Part shown: positions 16,021-22,689 of the stretch, piece by piece
Layout: the number at the start of each line of letters is the position of its first letter
Position numbering within the stretch: the first letter of the stretch is position 1
Assembly: GCA_004298625.1 (NCBI GenBank)
Contig: SCSY01000135.1
Location: forward strand, 1-28,950
Length of the DNA stretch: 28,950 nt
Source: Nitrospirota bacterium
Lineage (GTDB): Bacteria; Nitrospirota; Thermodesulfovibrionia; Thermodesulfovibrionales; UBA1546
Direction of reading: 5' to 3'
Position numbers and translations under genes: made by a program
Notes under the pieces: model-generated
Database searches by the model: none
Told to the model about the DNA's origin: nothing
What the model saw: only the letters and a program-made list of their open reading frames with translations

Positions 16021-17877
16021 ATGTCCATGCTTCGCCGATATTCATTGAGCAAGCTCGCAACTTATTTTTTAGGGATACTGATAGGCGCGCTTGCAATAAC
16101 GGTCCCGGCAGTTTATTTTTTGCAATCCTATCAGCATACCATAGGCAATATGGAGGCTGAGGCTGAGGCAAATGCCCATATTGTTACTGCGGTGATCAGC
16201 AGAAACCCAAACCTGTGGCAATACGAACAGATAAGGCTGCTGGAACTGCTCCCCAATACATCGCGGACAGGGTCTGTTGAGGCACTCCGTATCTTAACCT
16301 CTGAAGATGAGGTGGTTGCCGAGAAGATGAATCGGATGAATGGGCCTTTCATCAAACGTTCACACGCGATTTTTGATTCAGGGCTAAGCGTCGGCAGAGT
16401 TGAGGTAATTCAATCTCTTCGTCCTTTACTGGTGGATACCGGCATATTAGCAACAGTGGGATTATTCATCGGACTTTTTCTGTTTATTACATTTAAAAAC
16501 TTGCCCGTGCGCGCGATACAGCAGGCGGAAGAACAATTGCTGTATAATGCCCTGCATGATGCGCTCACCGGCCTGCCGAACCGCACGCTTTTTCTTGACC
16601 GCTTGGAGCGCGCGATAAACCGTTCAAAGAGACGTAAGGATTACCTCTTTGCAATTCTCTTTCTTGATCTTGATAACTTCAAGCTTGTCAATGACAGTCT
16701 CGGACACGAAGCAGGAGACGAACTGCTTGTTCAGACAGGTAAAAGGATAGAGACACATCTGCGCGCCGGCGATACCATCGCGCGTTTCGGCAAGGACGAG
16801 AACGTCACGTTGGCGCGTTTTGGAGGCGATGAGTTTGTAATCCTTCTTGACGATATAAGGGAGATCAGCAATGCAGTAAGTGTCGCTAAAAGAATGCTGG
16901 ACAGGCTCGGAGACGCCTTTGTCATTAACAGGCAGCAGGTCTTTACAACAGCGAGCATCGGCATTGCGCTGAATGTGTCGGAATACAAGGAGCCTGTAGA
17001 TTTGCTCCGAAATGCCGATCTTGCAATGTATCGCGCAAAGTCTCTCGGAAAAGCGCGCTATGAGATATTTGACGAGACCCTGCATGAGCAGGTAATAGCG
17101 CGGCTGCAATTGGAGTCTTCGCTTCGTCTGGCGCTTGAGCGCAAGGAATTTCTTGTCTTCTACCAGCCTTTTGTTTCTCTGGGCAGCGGAAGGATTATCG
17201 GCATGGAGGCGCTTGTCCGGTGGAATCATCCTGAACGCGGACTTATCCAACCCGGGAACTTTATTTCGGCAGCAGAAGAAAACGGCCTCATTCTGCCAAT
17301 CGGCGAATTTGTATTGCGCACTGCCTGCGCGCAGGCAAGGGCGTTTCACGATGCAGGATTCCCCTTCTTGAGACTTGCTGTAAATTTCTCCTCACATCAG
17401 TTCGAACGTCAAAATCTTCCTGACCTTGTCGAGAGAGCGCTCGCAGAGACAGGTTTTCCCGCCCAATCCTTCGAACTGGAGATAACAGAAACAATCGCAA
17501 TGAAGGATACCGAATTCAGCTTAAAAACATTGGAAAATCTAAGTTCTTTAGGCGTAGATATTGTCATTGACGATTTCGGGACAGGTTATTCGTCTCTTGG
17601 GTATCTCAAGAAATTTCGTATAAATAAGGTAAAGATTGACAGGTCTTTTATCAGCGACAGCACTACAAATCCTGATTCTGCTGAAATTGCACTCGCAACC
17701 ATCGCACTTGCCCACACTCTGCATCTAAGGGTTATTGCAGAAGGGGTAGAAACAAAAGAACAAATAGATTTTTTAAGAAAAAACAAATGCGACGAGATGC
17801 AGGGATACCTGTTCAGCCGTCCCGTTCCAGCAGATGAGATGGCAAAGATGCTCACTGAGGGCAAAGAGCTGTCATAA
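16021..17877 (+). CDS. Membrane-bound GGDEF-EAL cyclic-di-GMP protein
   Basis: This is the only plus-strand gene. From the ATG at 16021 it has 618 residues. Two membrane helices (about 12-34 and 138-159) enclose a sensor region of about 100 residues, probably periplasmic. A GGDEF domain with an intact GGDEF signature (268-272) and an EAL domain follow. The EAL domain has EAL at 396-398, the Mg-binding ITET, DDFGTGYSSLGYL, KIDRSF and EGVE, all kept. It could make or degrade c-di-GMP. The inhibitory RxxD motif (RAGD, 248-251) lies 16 residues before GGDEF instead of the usual five, because ARFG is repeated around an inserted segment. No ribosome site is evident; 16009 is an alternative start. 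It diverges from nifB and converges with the GNAT gene, 16 bases apart. Confidence 0.9.
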   Translation: MSMLRRYSLSKLATYFLGILIGALAITVPAVYFLQSYQHTIGNMEAEAEANAHIVTAVISRNPNLWQYEQIRLLELLPNTSRTGSVEALRILTSEDEVVAEKMNRMNGPFIKRSHAIFDSGLSVGRVEVIQSLRPLLVDTGILATVGLFIGLFLFITFKNLPVRAIQQAEEQLLYNALHDALTGLPNRTLFLDRLERAINRSKRRKDYLFAILFLDLDNFKLVNDSLGHEAGDELLVQTGKRIETHLRAGDTIARFGKDENVTLARFGGDEFVILLDDIREISNAVSVAKRMLDRLGDAFVINRQQVFTTASIGIALNVSEYKEPVDLLRNADLAMYRAKSLGKARYEIFDETLHEQVIARLQLESSLRLALERKEFLVFYQPFVSLGSGRIIGMEALVRWNHPERGLIQPGNFISAAEENGLILPIGEFVLRTACAQARAFHDAGFPFLRLAVNFSSHQFERQNLPDLVERALAETGFPAQSFELEITETIAMKDTEFSLKTLENLSSLGVDIVIDDFGTGYSSLGYLKKFRINKVKIDRSFISDSTTNPDSAEIALATIALAHTLHLRVIAEGVETKEQIDFLRKNKCDEMQGYLFSRPVPADEMAKMLTEGKELS

Positions 17878-17893
17878 AATATTCTGTGAGACA

Positions 17894-18349
17894 TCACGTA
17901 GGATAGCGCCTCATGCAGACAAGGTTCGTGTTGTTCCATCCGTTGAGTTCATAAAACTTCAATGCAGCAATGTTGTCTTTGTCCTTGAGCAACTGCAGCC
18001 GCAGGAGGTTTTGTTGAATGCACCAGTCCCCTGCGGCTGCAAGCAGCTGTCTTCCTATTCCTTTGCCGCGGCAATCTTTCCGGACGACCAAATCCTCAAG
18101 CAACCCTACAGGCCCTCCTTCAGAAGTTGAGATCAATTTTTGGACTGAACACATCCCAACGACCTCGCCTGCTTTTTCAGCCGCAAGCACAATGGATGAA
18201 CCTGAAGAGTCATTCACTAAAAGACGAAGCCCTCGGGACTGCTTTTCCAGATCAATAGTAAAGTCAGCCTCGAGCGAAAAAAGCTCGGAAAGAAGACCGC
18301 ATAAATGCGGTATATCGCCAGGTCCGGCCTGCCTGACTGTAAAGTCCAT
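17894..18349 (-). CDS. GNAT-family N-acetyltransferase at the end of the nif operon
   Basis: The protein has 151 residues and one GNAT domain. LEDLVVRKDCRGKGIG (84-99) covers the beta4 strand and the acetyl-CoA pyrophosphate loop R-x-x-G-x-G. The C-terminal NIAALKFYELNGW segment is typical of the family. GNAT enzymes move an acetyl group from acetyl-CoA to an amine on a small molecule or protein; the substrate cannot be predicted here. The start is 4 bases after the ferredoxin stop, so the gene belongs to the nif operon as its last member. A link to nitrogenase assembly or regulation is suggested only by this position. Confidence 0.88.
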   Translation of the reverse strand: MDFTVRQAGPGDIPHLCGLLSELFSLEADFTIDLEKQSRGLRLLVNDSSGSSIVLAAEKAGEVVGMCSVQKLISTSEGGPVGLLEDLVVRKDCRGKGIGRQLLAAAGDWCIQQNLLRLQLLKDKDNIAALKFYELNGWNNTNLVCMRRYPT

Positions 18350-18353
18350 CGAG

Positions 18354-18629
18354 TTATACTGTTATATGCACATGACTCTTTTTCGTGCAAGTGCGCGCGC
18401 ATGCCTCGCAGCCTATGCAGTTTTCAGGTCTGGCAACAGACATGACCTTATTCTTCAGGTCGTCGCCGAATTCATCCTCGCCCTCAAAAGGCTTTTCTAT
18501 CAGCTCCAGGACATCGAAGCCGCAGACCTTATAACACCGTCCGCATCCTATGCATTTTTCTACGTCAATTGAATCAATAAACCTTGGCGTCCATTCCTTC
18601 CCGCCTCTTGTATGACCGATAATTGCCAT
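18354..18629 (-). CDS. fdxB: Nif-associated 2[4Fe-4S] ferredoxin (ferredoxin III / FdxB type)
   Basis: This 91-residue ferredoxin has two complete CxxCxxCxxxC clusters: C26, C29, C32, C36 and C71, C74, C77, C81. They are separated by an acidic 34-residue spacer with PFEGEDEFGDD. The N-terminal KEWTPRFIDSIDVEKCIGCGRC segment is characteristic of the nif-specific ferredoxin III group. It probably carries low-potential electrons for nitrogenase or cofactor assembly. It has a very good AAAGGAGG ribosome site. It is separated from nifI2 by 101 bases of heptamer repeats, and the acetyltransferase gene follows at once. Confidence 0.9.
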   Translation of the reverse strand: MAIIGHTRGGKEWTPRFIDSIDVEKCIGCGRCYKVCGFDVLELIEKPFEGEDEFGDDLKNKVMSVARPENCIGCEACARTCTKKSHVHITV

Positions 18630-18646
18630 AATTCCTCCTTTCTTAT

Positions 18647-18725
18647 GAGCTATTAGCCATCAGCTTTCAGCTATCAGCCACTTAAATTTATCTTTTGCTG
18701 AATGCTGAGCGCTGACAGCTAATTG
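18647..18725. repeat. Heptamer repeat arrays between nifI2 and the ferredoxin gene
   Basis: Two clusters of degenerate 7-base units fill the gap: TTAGCCATCAGCTTTCAGCT and following (18647-18682), and GCTGAATGCTGAGCGCTGAC and following (18697-18725). They use the same AGCTGA theme as the arrays in nifEN. Confidence 0.8.
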
Positions 18726-18730
18726 CTTAT

Positions 18731-19147
18731 TTACGCAATCGCCTCTCCGTCATGTTCTCCTGTCCTTACCCTCACAGCTCCCTCAACCGGCGATATGAAT
18801 ATCTTTCCGTCTCCGTTCTTTCCTGTCCGGTTCACTTTTATGATCTCTTTTACTATCTTTGTTACGACATCGTCCGGCACGACTATAGTCAACAGTCTCT
18901 TAGGCACAAACAACGCCACCTTCGGCAATGTATGCTCAAGGGCATAGGCGGATGGGGTCGGCGTCAATTTGACTGCTGTGCAGAAGCTGTCCGGCAGCTC
19001 GGAATCCATTTCTGCGCACATTGCGCCTTTCTGTTTTCCTCTGCCGTCAACGCTCTGTATGGTAAGGGAGGCATATCCTAATTCTTCAAGCACCTGCTTG
19101 GTCTCAGGAAGTTTATCCCTTCTTATTACCGCAGTAATCTCTTTCAT
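18731..19147 (-). CDS. nifI2: Nitrogenase-regulating PII protein NifI2
   Basis: This 138-residue PII-family protein is longer than GlnK, mainly through an enlarged T-loop region (about residues 42-80). It keeps the RTGKNGDGKIF nucleotide-binding segment and a C-terminal VRTGE. The YRGAEY uridylylation site is absent. NifI1 and NifI2 form a complex that binds and inhibits dinitrogenase when fixed nitrogen is present; 2-oxoglutarate relieves this. The start overlaps the nifI1 stop (ATGA). The pair lies downstream of nifX instead of between nifH and nifD, where it usually sits. Confidence 0.88.
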   Translation of the reverse strand: MKEITAVIRRDKLPETKQVLEELGYASLTIQSVDGRGKQKGAMCAEMDSELPDSFCTAVKLTPTPSAYALEHTLPKVALFVPKRLLTIVVPDDVVTKIVKEIIKVNRTGKNGDGKIFISPVEGAVRVRTGEHDGEAIA

Positions 19148-19461
19148 AGGCTTGCCTCTCCAGTTCTTACAGTGTAGGCTGCCTCAACAGGGCTGACGAA
19201 TATCTTTCCGTCTCCTATAAAGCCTGTCCGCGCCTTATCCTGGATTATTTTAATAACCTTGTCCGCATCCTCATTATCCACAACAGTCATTATGAGGGTC
19301 TTTGGAAGTTCATCATAATGCACAGGTCCCACCTGGAGGCCCTTCTGTTTTCCTCTACCGAATACAGGCATCTTTGTTAAAGACGGAAATCCCGCGCCCT
19401 CCAATGCCAATACAACTTCCTGCTCCTTTTCAGGTCTTATAAAAGCTCTGATCATCTTCAT
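19144..19461 (-). CDS. nifI1: Nitrogenase-regulating PII protein NifI1
   Basis: The 105-residue product begins MKMIRAFIRPEKE. The start at 19459-19461 follows a GGAGG ribosome site by about 8 bases. An in-frame extension upstream would only translate the inverted-repeat element and is rejected. The fold is PII-like, with FGRGKQKGLQVG leading into a T-loop that lacks the modifiable YRGAEY, and RTGFIGDGKIFV plus VRTGE near the C-terminus. With NifI2 it should switch nitrogenase off by direct binding. Translation of nifI2 is coupled by an ATGA overlap. Confidence 0.88.
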   Translation of the reverse strand: MKMIRAFIRPEKEQEVVLALEGAGFPSLTKMPVFGRGKQKGLQVGPVHYDELPKTLIMTVVDNEDADKVIKIIQDKARTGFIGDGKIFVSPVEAAYTVRTGEASL

Positions 19462-19481
19462 TTTACTTCCTCCTTTTTTTA

Positions 19482-19570
19482 TTTCCCCCTTAATAAAGGG
19501 GGTCAGGGGGTTGTGTCTTCCTTTGCCATATGAACAACCCCCTCTATCCCCCTTTTCTAAGGGGGAATTA
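19482..19570. repeat. C/G-rich inverted-repeat element between nifX and nifI1
   Basis: Imperfect outer arms of roughly 32 bases face each other: TTCCCCCTTAATAAAGGGGG at the left, and the reverse complement of CCCCCTTTTCTAAGGGGGAA at the right, each joined to a CAGGGGGTTGT-type segment. Each arm is itself a small hairpin. There is no coding capacity, so it looks like a REP- or MITE-like non-autonomous element. It interrupts the nif operon. Confidence 0.75.
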
Positions 19571-19590
19571 TGTCCTACCATTCCGCTTCA

Positions 19591-19986
19591 CTATTCGCTG
19601 TTTACTGCCTTCTTAAGCCACGGCGGCGGCGAGGTCTTAATCGTTTCAGACAACTTCTGGAGCGACTCCTCGATTGAAACGATTTCCTTAACCTTAACCG
19701 GCATCATGCCTTTTTTAATAAGTCTTGCCGCCGAAGGCCCGCCTATTTCCGTGAGGTAAACAATCTTGCAGTCCGCAAGCCTGTCAACCTTCCCCTGCAC
19801 TTTGTCGTCATGCTCCTTTCTCAGCCCTTTTGTATCTTCTATTTCCTTATCCCTGCCATCTGCAAATTTCCGAAACTCAATAAATCTGTAACCTTCCATA
19901 TTCAATTCGTAAATGGAAAACATTCCCGCCCTTCCAAAATGCTCATCCACGTTAACGCCATCCGTTGTTGCAAATGCTACTTTCAT
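19591..19986 (-). CDS. nifX: NifX-like dinitrogenase iron-molybdenum cofactor-binding protein
   Basis: This 131-residue protein of the NifX/NafY/NifB-C-terminal family starts MKVAFATTDGVNVDEHFGRA, with the conserved DEHFG motif, and contains YLTEIGGPSAARLIKKG in the middle. NifX binds FeMo-cofactor precursors and passes them between NifB, NifEN and apo-dinitrogenase. The start overlaps the nifEN stop (ATGA at 19983-19986), so the two are translationally coupled. The extreme C-terminus runs into heptamer-like sequence (TTCACTATTCGCTGTTTACTG), a possible late addition. Confidence 0.92.
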   Translation of the reverse strand: MKVAFATTDGVNVDEHFGRAGMFSIYELNMEGYRFIEFRKFADGRDKEIEDTKGLRKEHDDKVQGKVDRLADCKIVYLTEIGGPSAARLIKKGMMPVKVKEIVSIEESLQKLSETIKTSPPPWLKKAVNSE

Positions 19987-22562
19987 GACCGCACCTCCTT
20001 TGCAAATAAATTAGCCGCTTCATTAACCATCAAAAGCGTTCCCCTGTATCCTATAGCAACCCTTGACGTGTTGCCTAAAATTTTGTAAACAGGAAATCCC
20101 ATCTGATACACCGGGACGCCAAGTCCCTTTGCCGCATCCACGGCATGGGAATTTGATATCAGAAGGTCAAATTCTCCTTTAATTGAAAAAAGGTCTCCAC
20201 TATCGGCATTTATCACCGTAACCTCCGCTCCCATCTCCTTAATCCATCTTGACGCCTGAATAGCAAGGTCGTTATCAAGGGCAATGCAAACTCTTTTATT
20301 CCCATAGCAGGAATGGGCGTCTCTCATTCCGTCAACCAAAATATTCCTCTGTCTTTTATATTTAGGCAATATAGGCCTGCCGCTTAACATTGAAAGCAGC
20401 TCCATAAATATATCCACATCCCTTAAACCTGACAGACTATCAAAGACCTGATATTCAATCCCGAATCTTTCTTTCAGTATTTTTGCCGGAGATTCCATGC
20501 TTGCGCCTATGGCGATAGTAAACTCAGATGCTCCCATTGCCTTTATTTCATCAATCTTTGCGCCTCCGACTGCAAGCGGAGAAAATCCCTGCCTGCTCCC
20601 ATCGAGCGCTGAGAGATCTGGAAGCATGATCGGCTTCAGCCCGAAGGATTCAATAATCTCGCGTAATTCTGTAAAATCAGCAGGCGTAAGGTGCGAGCCT
20701 GCAAGAACGTTAATACAGCCTTTAGCTGATAGCTGATAGCTGACAGCTTCATTTCGATCAATTGCCAAAGATTCAATGACTGCTGTTATTGCCTTTGCAT
20801 ATCCGCTTTCAAGCCCCCCTTCGTAATCAGGAGTTGGAACGTGGACAATCGTGAATCGTGAATCATGAATCGTGAATCGTTTCACAGCGCCTGCTATGTC
20901 ATCGCCCTTTATTTCAGAGAGTCCTGATGTGAGAATACCGATAATATCGGGATTATTTTTTTCGATGAACCCCTCGACTGTTTTAACAAGGTTCTCCTCG
21001 CTTCCCATCACCACGTCTTCCGTAAAGAGTTTTGTGCTCGCCAGCGCAATAGGTTCTCTGAAATGCTTTGTGAGAAGAACCTTTCCGAGAAATGTGCATC
21101 CCTGAGCGCCATGTATTATCGGCAGCGCATTATGTATTCCCTGAAACGCAATCGCCGCGCCGATGGATTGGGAATGTTTCAGGGGATTGATGAGGCAGCT
21201 TTCAGCTTTCAGCTTACAGCCTTCAGTTTTCTTCTCCTGCTGATTGCTGATTGCTGATTGCTGACTGCTATAGAACTTCATGCTGTTGCTTATCTGTTCA
21301 GCCAGATTCACAAGTCCGGCATATCCTGCATACGCCGTATGCCTTTCCTGATTCACATCAATAAATGGAAATCCGTCCTTGACGGCAAGATATTGATTAC
21401 GCCCGCCCGCAACAAGGATGTCGGCATTCCTGTCTTTCAAAAGCCTCGAAAGGTTCTTGGGGGTCACATCCTCAACGAGCGGAGCCTTTTCTCCAAGGAT
21501 ATCAATCATTTTTGCTTCATCCTCAAAAGTGCTCTTCTTTGTGCCTATGGCGACAATCTCTATTCCCAGATCCATAAGAGCAGAGATAAACGACCAGCTC
21601 TTAACGCCTCCGGTATAAAGCACAGCCTTTTTGCCTCTAAGATGTGAATATGCCTTTAATTTTTCATCAAGTCTCTTTTCTTCTCTTTCAATAATTGCTT
21701 CAACATTATTTTTGAATTTTGAATTTTGAATTTTGAATTCGAGCTTTGAGGCTATTAGCCTTAAAGCTCGTGACATCTCCGTCTTTCCGAAAAAAGAGAC
21801 CTCGACATACGGAATCCCGTATTTCCTCTCCATCTCTTTTGCGACATTTATCAACGCCCTGCTGCATACAACTACATTCAGTTTTGCCCTATGAGCATAA
21901 GTTATCTCTTCAAATGTAGAATCGCCTGTAATCCTTGAAAGAATCCTTATCCCAGCAGCATTGAGCACAGGTTCAACACCCCATAGATCTCCGGCTATGT
22001 TGTATTCACCGATAAGGTTGATATGGGGGATTGCGGAATTAGCCGGCTCGCCTGTTCCTATCACATAATCCAGCAATACTTCGCCCGCAATTCTGTTTCC
22101 AAGATTCTTCGGTCCGACAAATCCCGGAGCATTGACAGGAATAACCTTGCAGCCGAACTGCGCCTCGGCTTTTTTACATACAGATTCGATATCCTCTCCG
22201 ATTAGTCCGCTCACGCATGTTGCATAGACAAAAATTGCCTTTGGTTTTACAGCCTCGTAAATCTGAAGAATCGCCCTGTATAGTTTTTCTTCAGAGCCGT
22301 AAATAATATCCATCTCATTCATATCCGTAGTAAAACCCATCCTGTGAAAATTTCCTTTTGAAGAAAGCGTCCCCCTGCCCTCCCATGAATTTCCGCAGCA
22401 AGAGATCGGGCCATGCACAATGTGCGCAGTATCTGCAATAGGCTGGAGCACTATCATCGCTCCGTCAAAGGCGCAGGACTCTCCACCGCGCGAGCGGCAG
22501 ATATTGTCTTTCTTCTCTGCTCCACACCCATGTTCTGTTAATTTATCTATATTGGTTAACAT
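19983..22562 (-). CDS. nifEN: Fused NifE-NifN FeMo-cofactor scaffold protein
   Basis: One 859-residue polypeptide carries NifE (about 1-430) followed by NifN (about 457-859). Most diazotrophs make these as two subunits. NifEN is the scaffold on which NifB-co matures to FeMo-co before transfer to NifDK. NifE cluster cysteines include C30 (ESCAFDG), C55/C56 (GPISCCG) and C116 (ATCVSG); NifN has C489 (HGAQGCTF). NifN begins at NPLKHSQSIGAA, the usual start region of that family. The junction (433-456, SSQQSAISNQQ and on) is encoded by heptamer repeats at 21195-21272. Three further repeat-encoded loops are at residues 274-285 (NifE) and at 561-572 and 605-614 (NifN). The reading frame stays open throughout. 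The gene follows nifK after a 127-base gap filled by an inverted-repeat element. Confidence 0.95.
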   Translation of the reverse strand: MLTNIDKLTEHGCGAEKKDNICRSRGGESCAFDGAMIVLQPIADTAHIVHGPISCCGNSWEGRGTLSSKGNFHRMGFTTDMNEMDIIYGSEEKLYRAILQIYEAVKPKAIFVYATCVSGLIGEDIESVCKKAEAQFGCKVIPVNAPGFVGPKNLGNRIAGEVLLDYVIGTGEPANSAIPHINLIGEYNIAGDLWGVEPVLNAAGIRILSRITGDSTFEEITYAHRAKLNVVVCSRALINVAKEMERKYGIPYVEVSFFGKTEMSRALRLIASKLEFKIQNSKFKNNVEAIIEREEKRLDEKLKAYSHLRGKKAVLYTGGVKSWSFISALMDLGIEIVAIGTKKSTFEDEAKMIDILGEKAPLVEDVTPKNLSRLLKDRNADILVAGGRNQYLAVKDGFPFIDVNQERHTAYAGYAGLVNLAEQISNSMKFYSSQQSAISNQQEKKTEGCKLKAESCLINPLKHSQSIGAAIAFQGIHNALPIIHGAQGCTFLGKVLLTKHFREPIALASTKLFTEDVVMGSEENLVKTVEGFIEKNNPDIIGILTSGLSEIKGDDIAGAVKRFTIHDSRFTIVHVPTPDYEGGLESGYAKAITAVIESLAIDRNEAVSYQLSAKGCINVLAGSHLTPADFTELREIIESFGLKPIMLPDLSALDGSRQGFSPLAVGGAKIDEIKAMGASEFTIAIGASMESPAKILKERFGIEYQVFDSLSGLRDVDIFMELLSMLSGRPILPKYKRQRNILVDGMRDAHSCYGNKRVCIALDNDLAIQASRWIKEMGAEVTVINADSGDLFSIKGEFDLLISNSHAVDAAKGLGVPVYQMGFPVYKILGNTSRVAIGYRGTLLMVNEAANLFAKEVRS
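20722..20749. repeat. Heptamer repeat inside nifEN (AGCTGAT)n
   Basis: Three and a half units, AGCTGAT-AGCTGAT-AGCTGAC-AGCT, encode VSYQLSAK in a surface-type loop of the NifN half. Confidence 0.85.
20847..20883. repeat. Heptamer repeat inside nifEN (ATCGTGA)n
   Basis: About five units, ATCGTGA with one ATCATGA, encode KRFTIHDSRFTI in the NifN half. The unit sequence differs from the AGCTGA class but keeps the 7-base period. Confidence 0.88.
21196..21272. repeat. Heptamer repeat arrays at the NifE/NifN junction
   Basis: Two arrays flank a short spacer: CAGCTTT/CAGCTTA/CAGCCTT units (21196-21227) and GCTGATT three times then GCTGACT (21239-21272). Together they encode the linker that joins NifE to NifN. 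Confidence 0.9.
21708..21740. repeat. Heptamer repeat inside nifEN (TTTTGAA)n
   Basis: Four TTTTGAA units in a row encode LEFKIQNSKFKN in the NifE half, just before the helix EAIIEREEKRLDE. Confidence 0.9.
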
Positions 22563-22579
22563 TATTTATCCTTTTTCTA

Positions 22580-22677
22580 CTTACCACCCCGGCCTTCGGC
22601 CACCCCTCCTAAAATAGGAGGGGAGCTTTTGGCATCAACTCCCCTCCTTGGGTAAGGAGGGGTAGGGGTGGTTTGTA
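22580..22677. repeat. C/G-rich inverted-repeat element between nifK and nifEN
   Basis: Outer ends CCACCCC and GGGGTGG pair. Two inner hairpins are CCCCTCCTAAAATAGGAGGGG-like and CCCCTCCTTGGGTAAGGAGG-like, and a GGCCTTCGGCC stem lies near the left end. The layout parallels the element at 19482-19570, so the two are probably members of one or related non-coding repeat families. Confidence 0.78.
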
Positions 22678-22689
22678 AGATCATCAACC

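Noticed and set aside
16624..17349. Minus-strand open frame of 241 codons opposite the GGDEF-EAL gene
   Set aside because: The plus strand encodes intact GGDEF and EAL motifs here. The antisense product has no family resemblance.
19462..19581. Longer NifI1 start that translates the C/G-rich repeat (NSPLEKGDRGG)
   Set aside because: The segment is the inverted-repeat element, and the internal ATG at 19459-19461 has a good ribosome site and matches the family N-terminus.
20722..21740. CRISPR array in the repeat-rich nifEN region
   Set aside because: The units are 7 bases long and directly adjacent, with no spacers of regular length and no cas genes.
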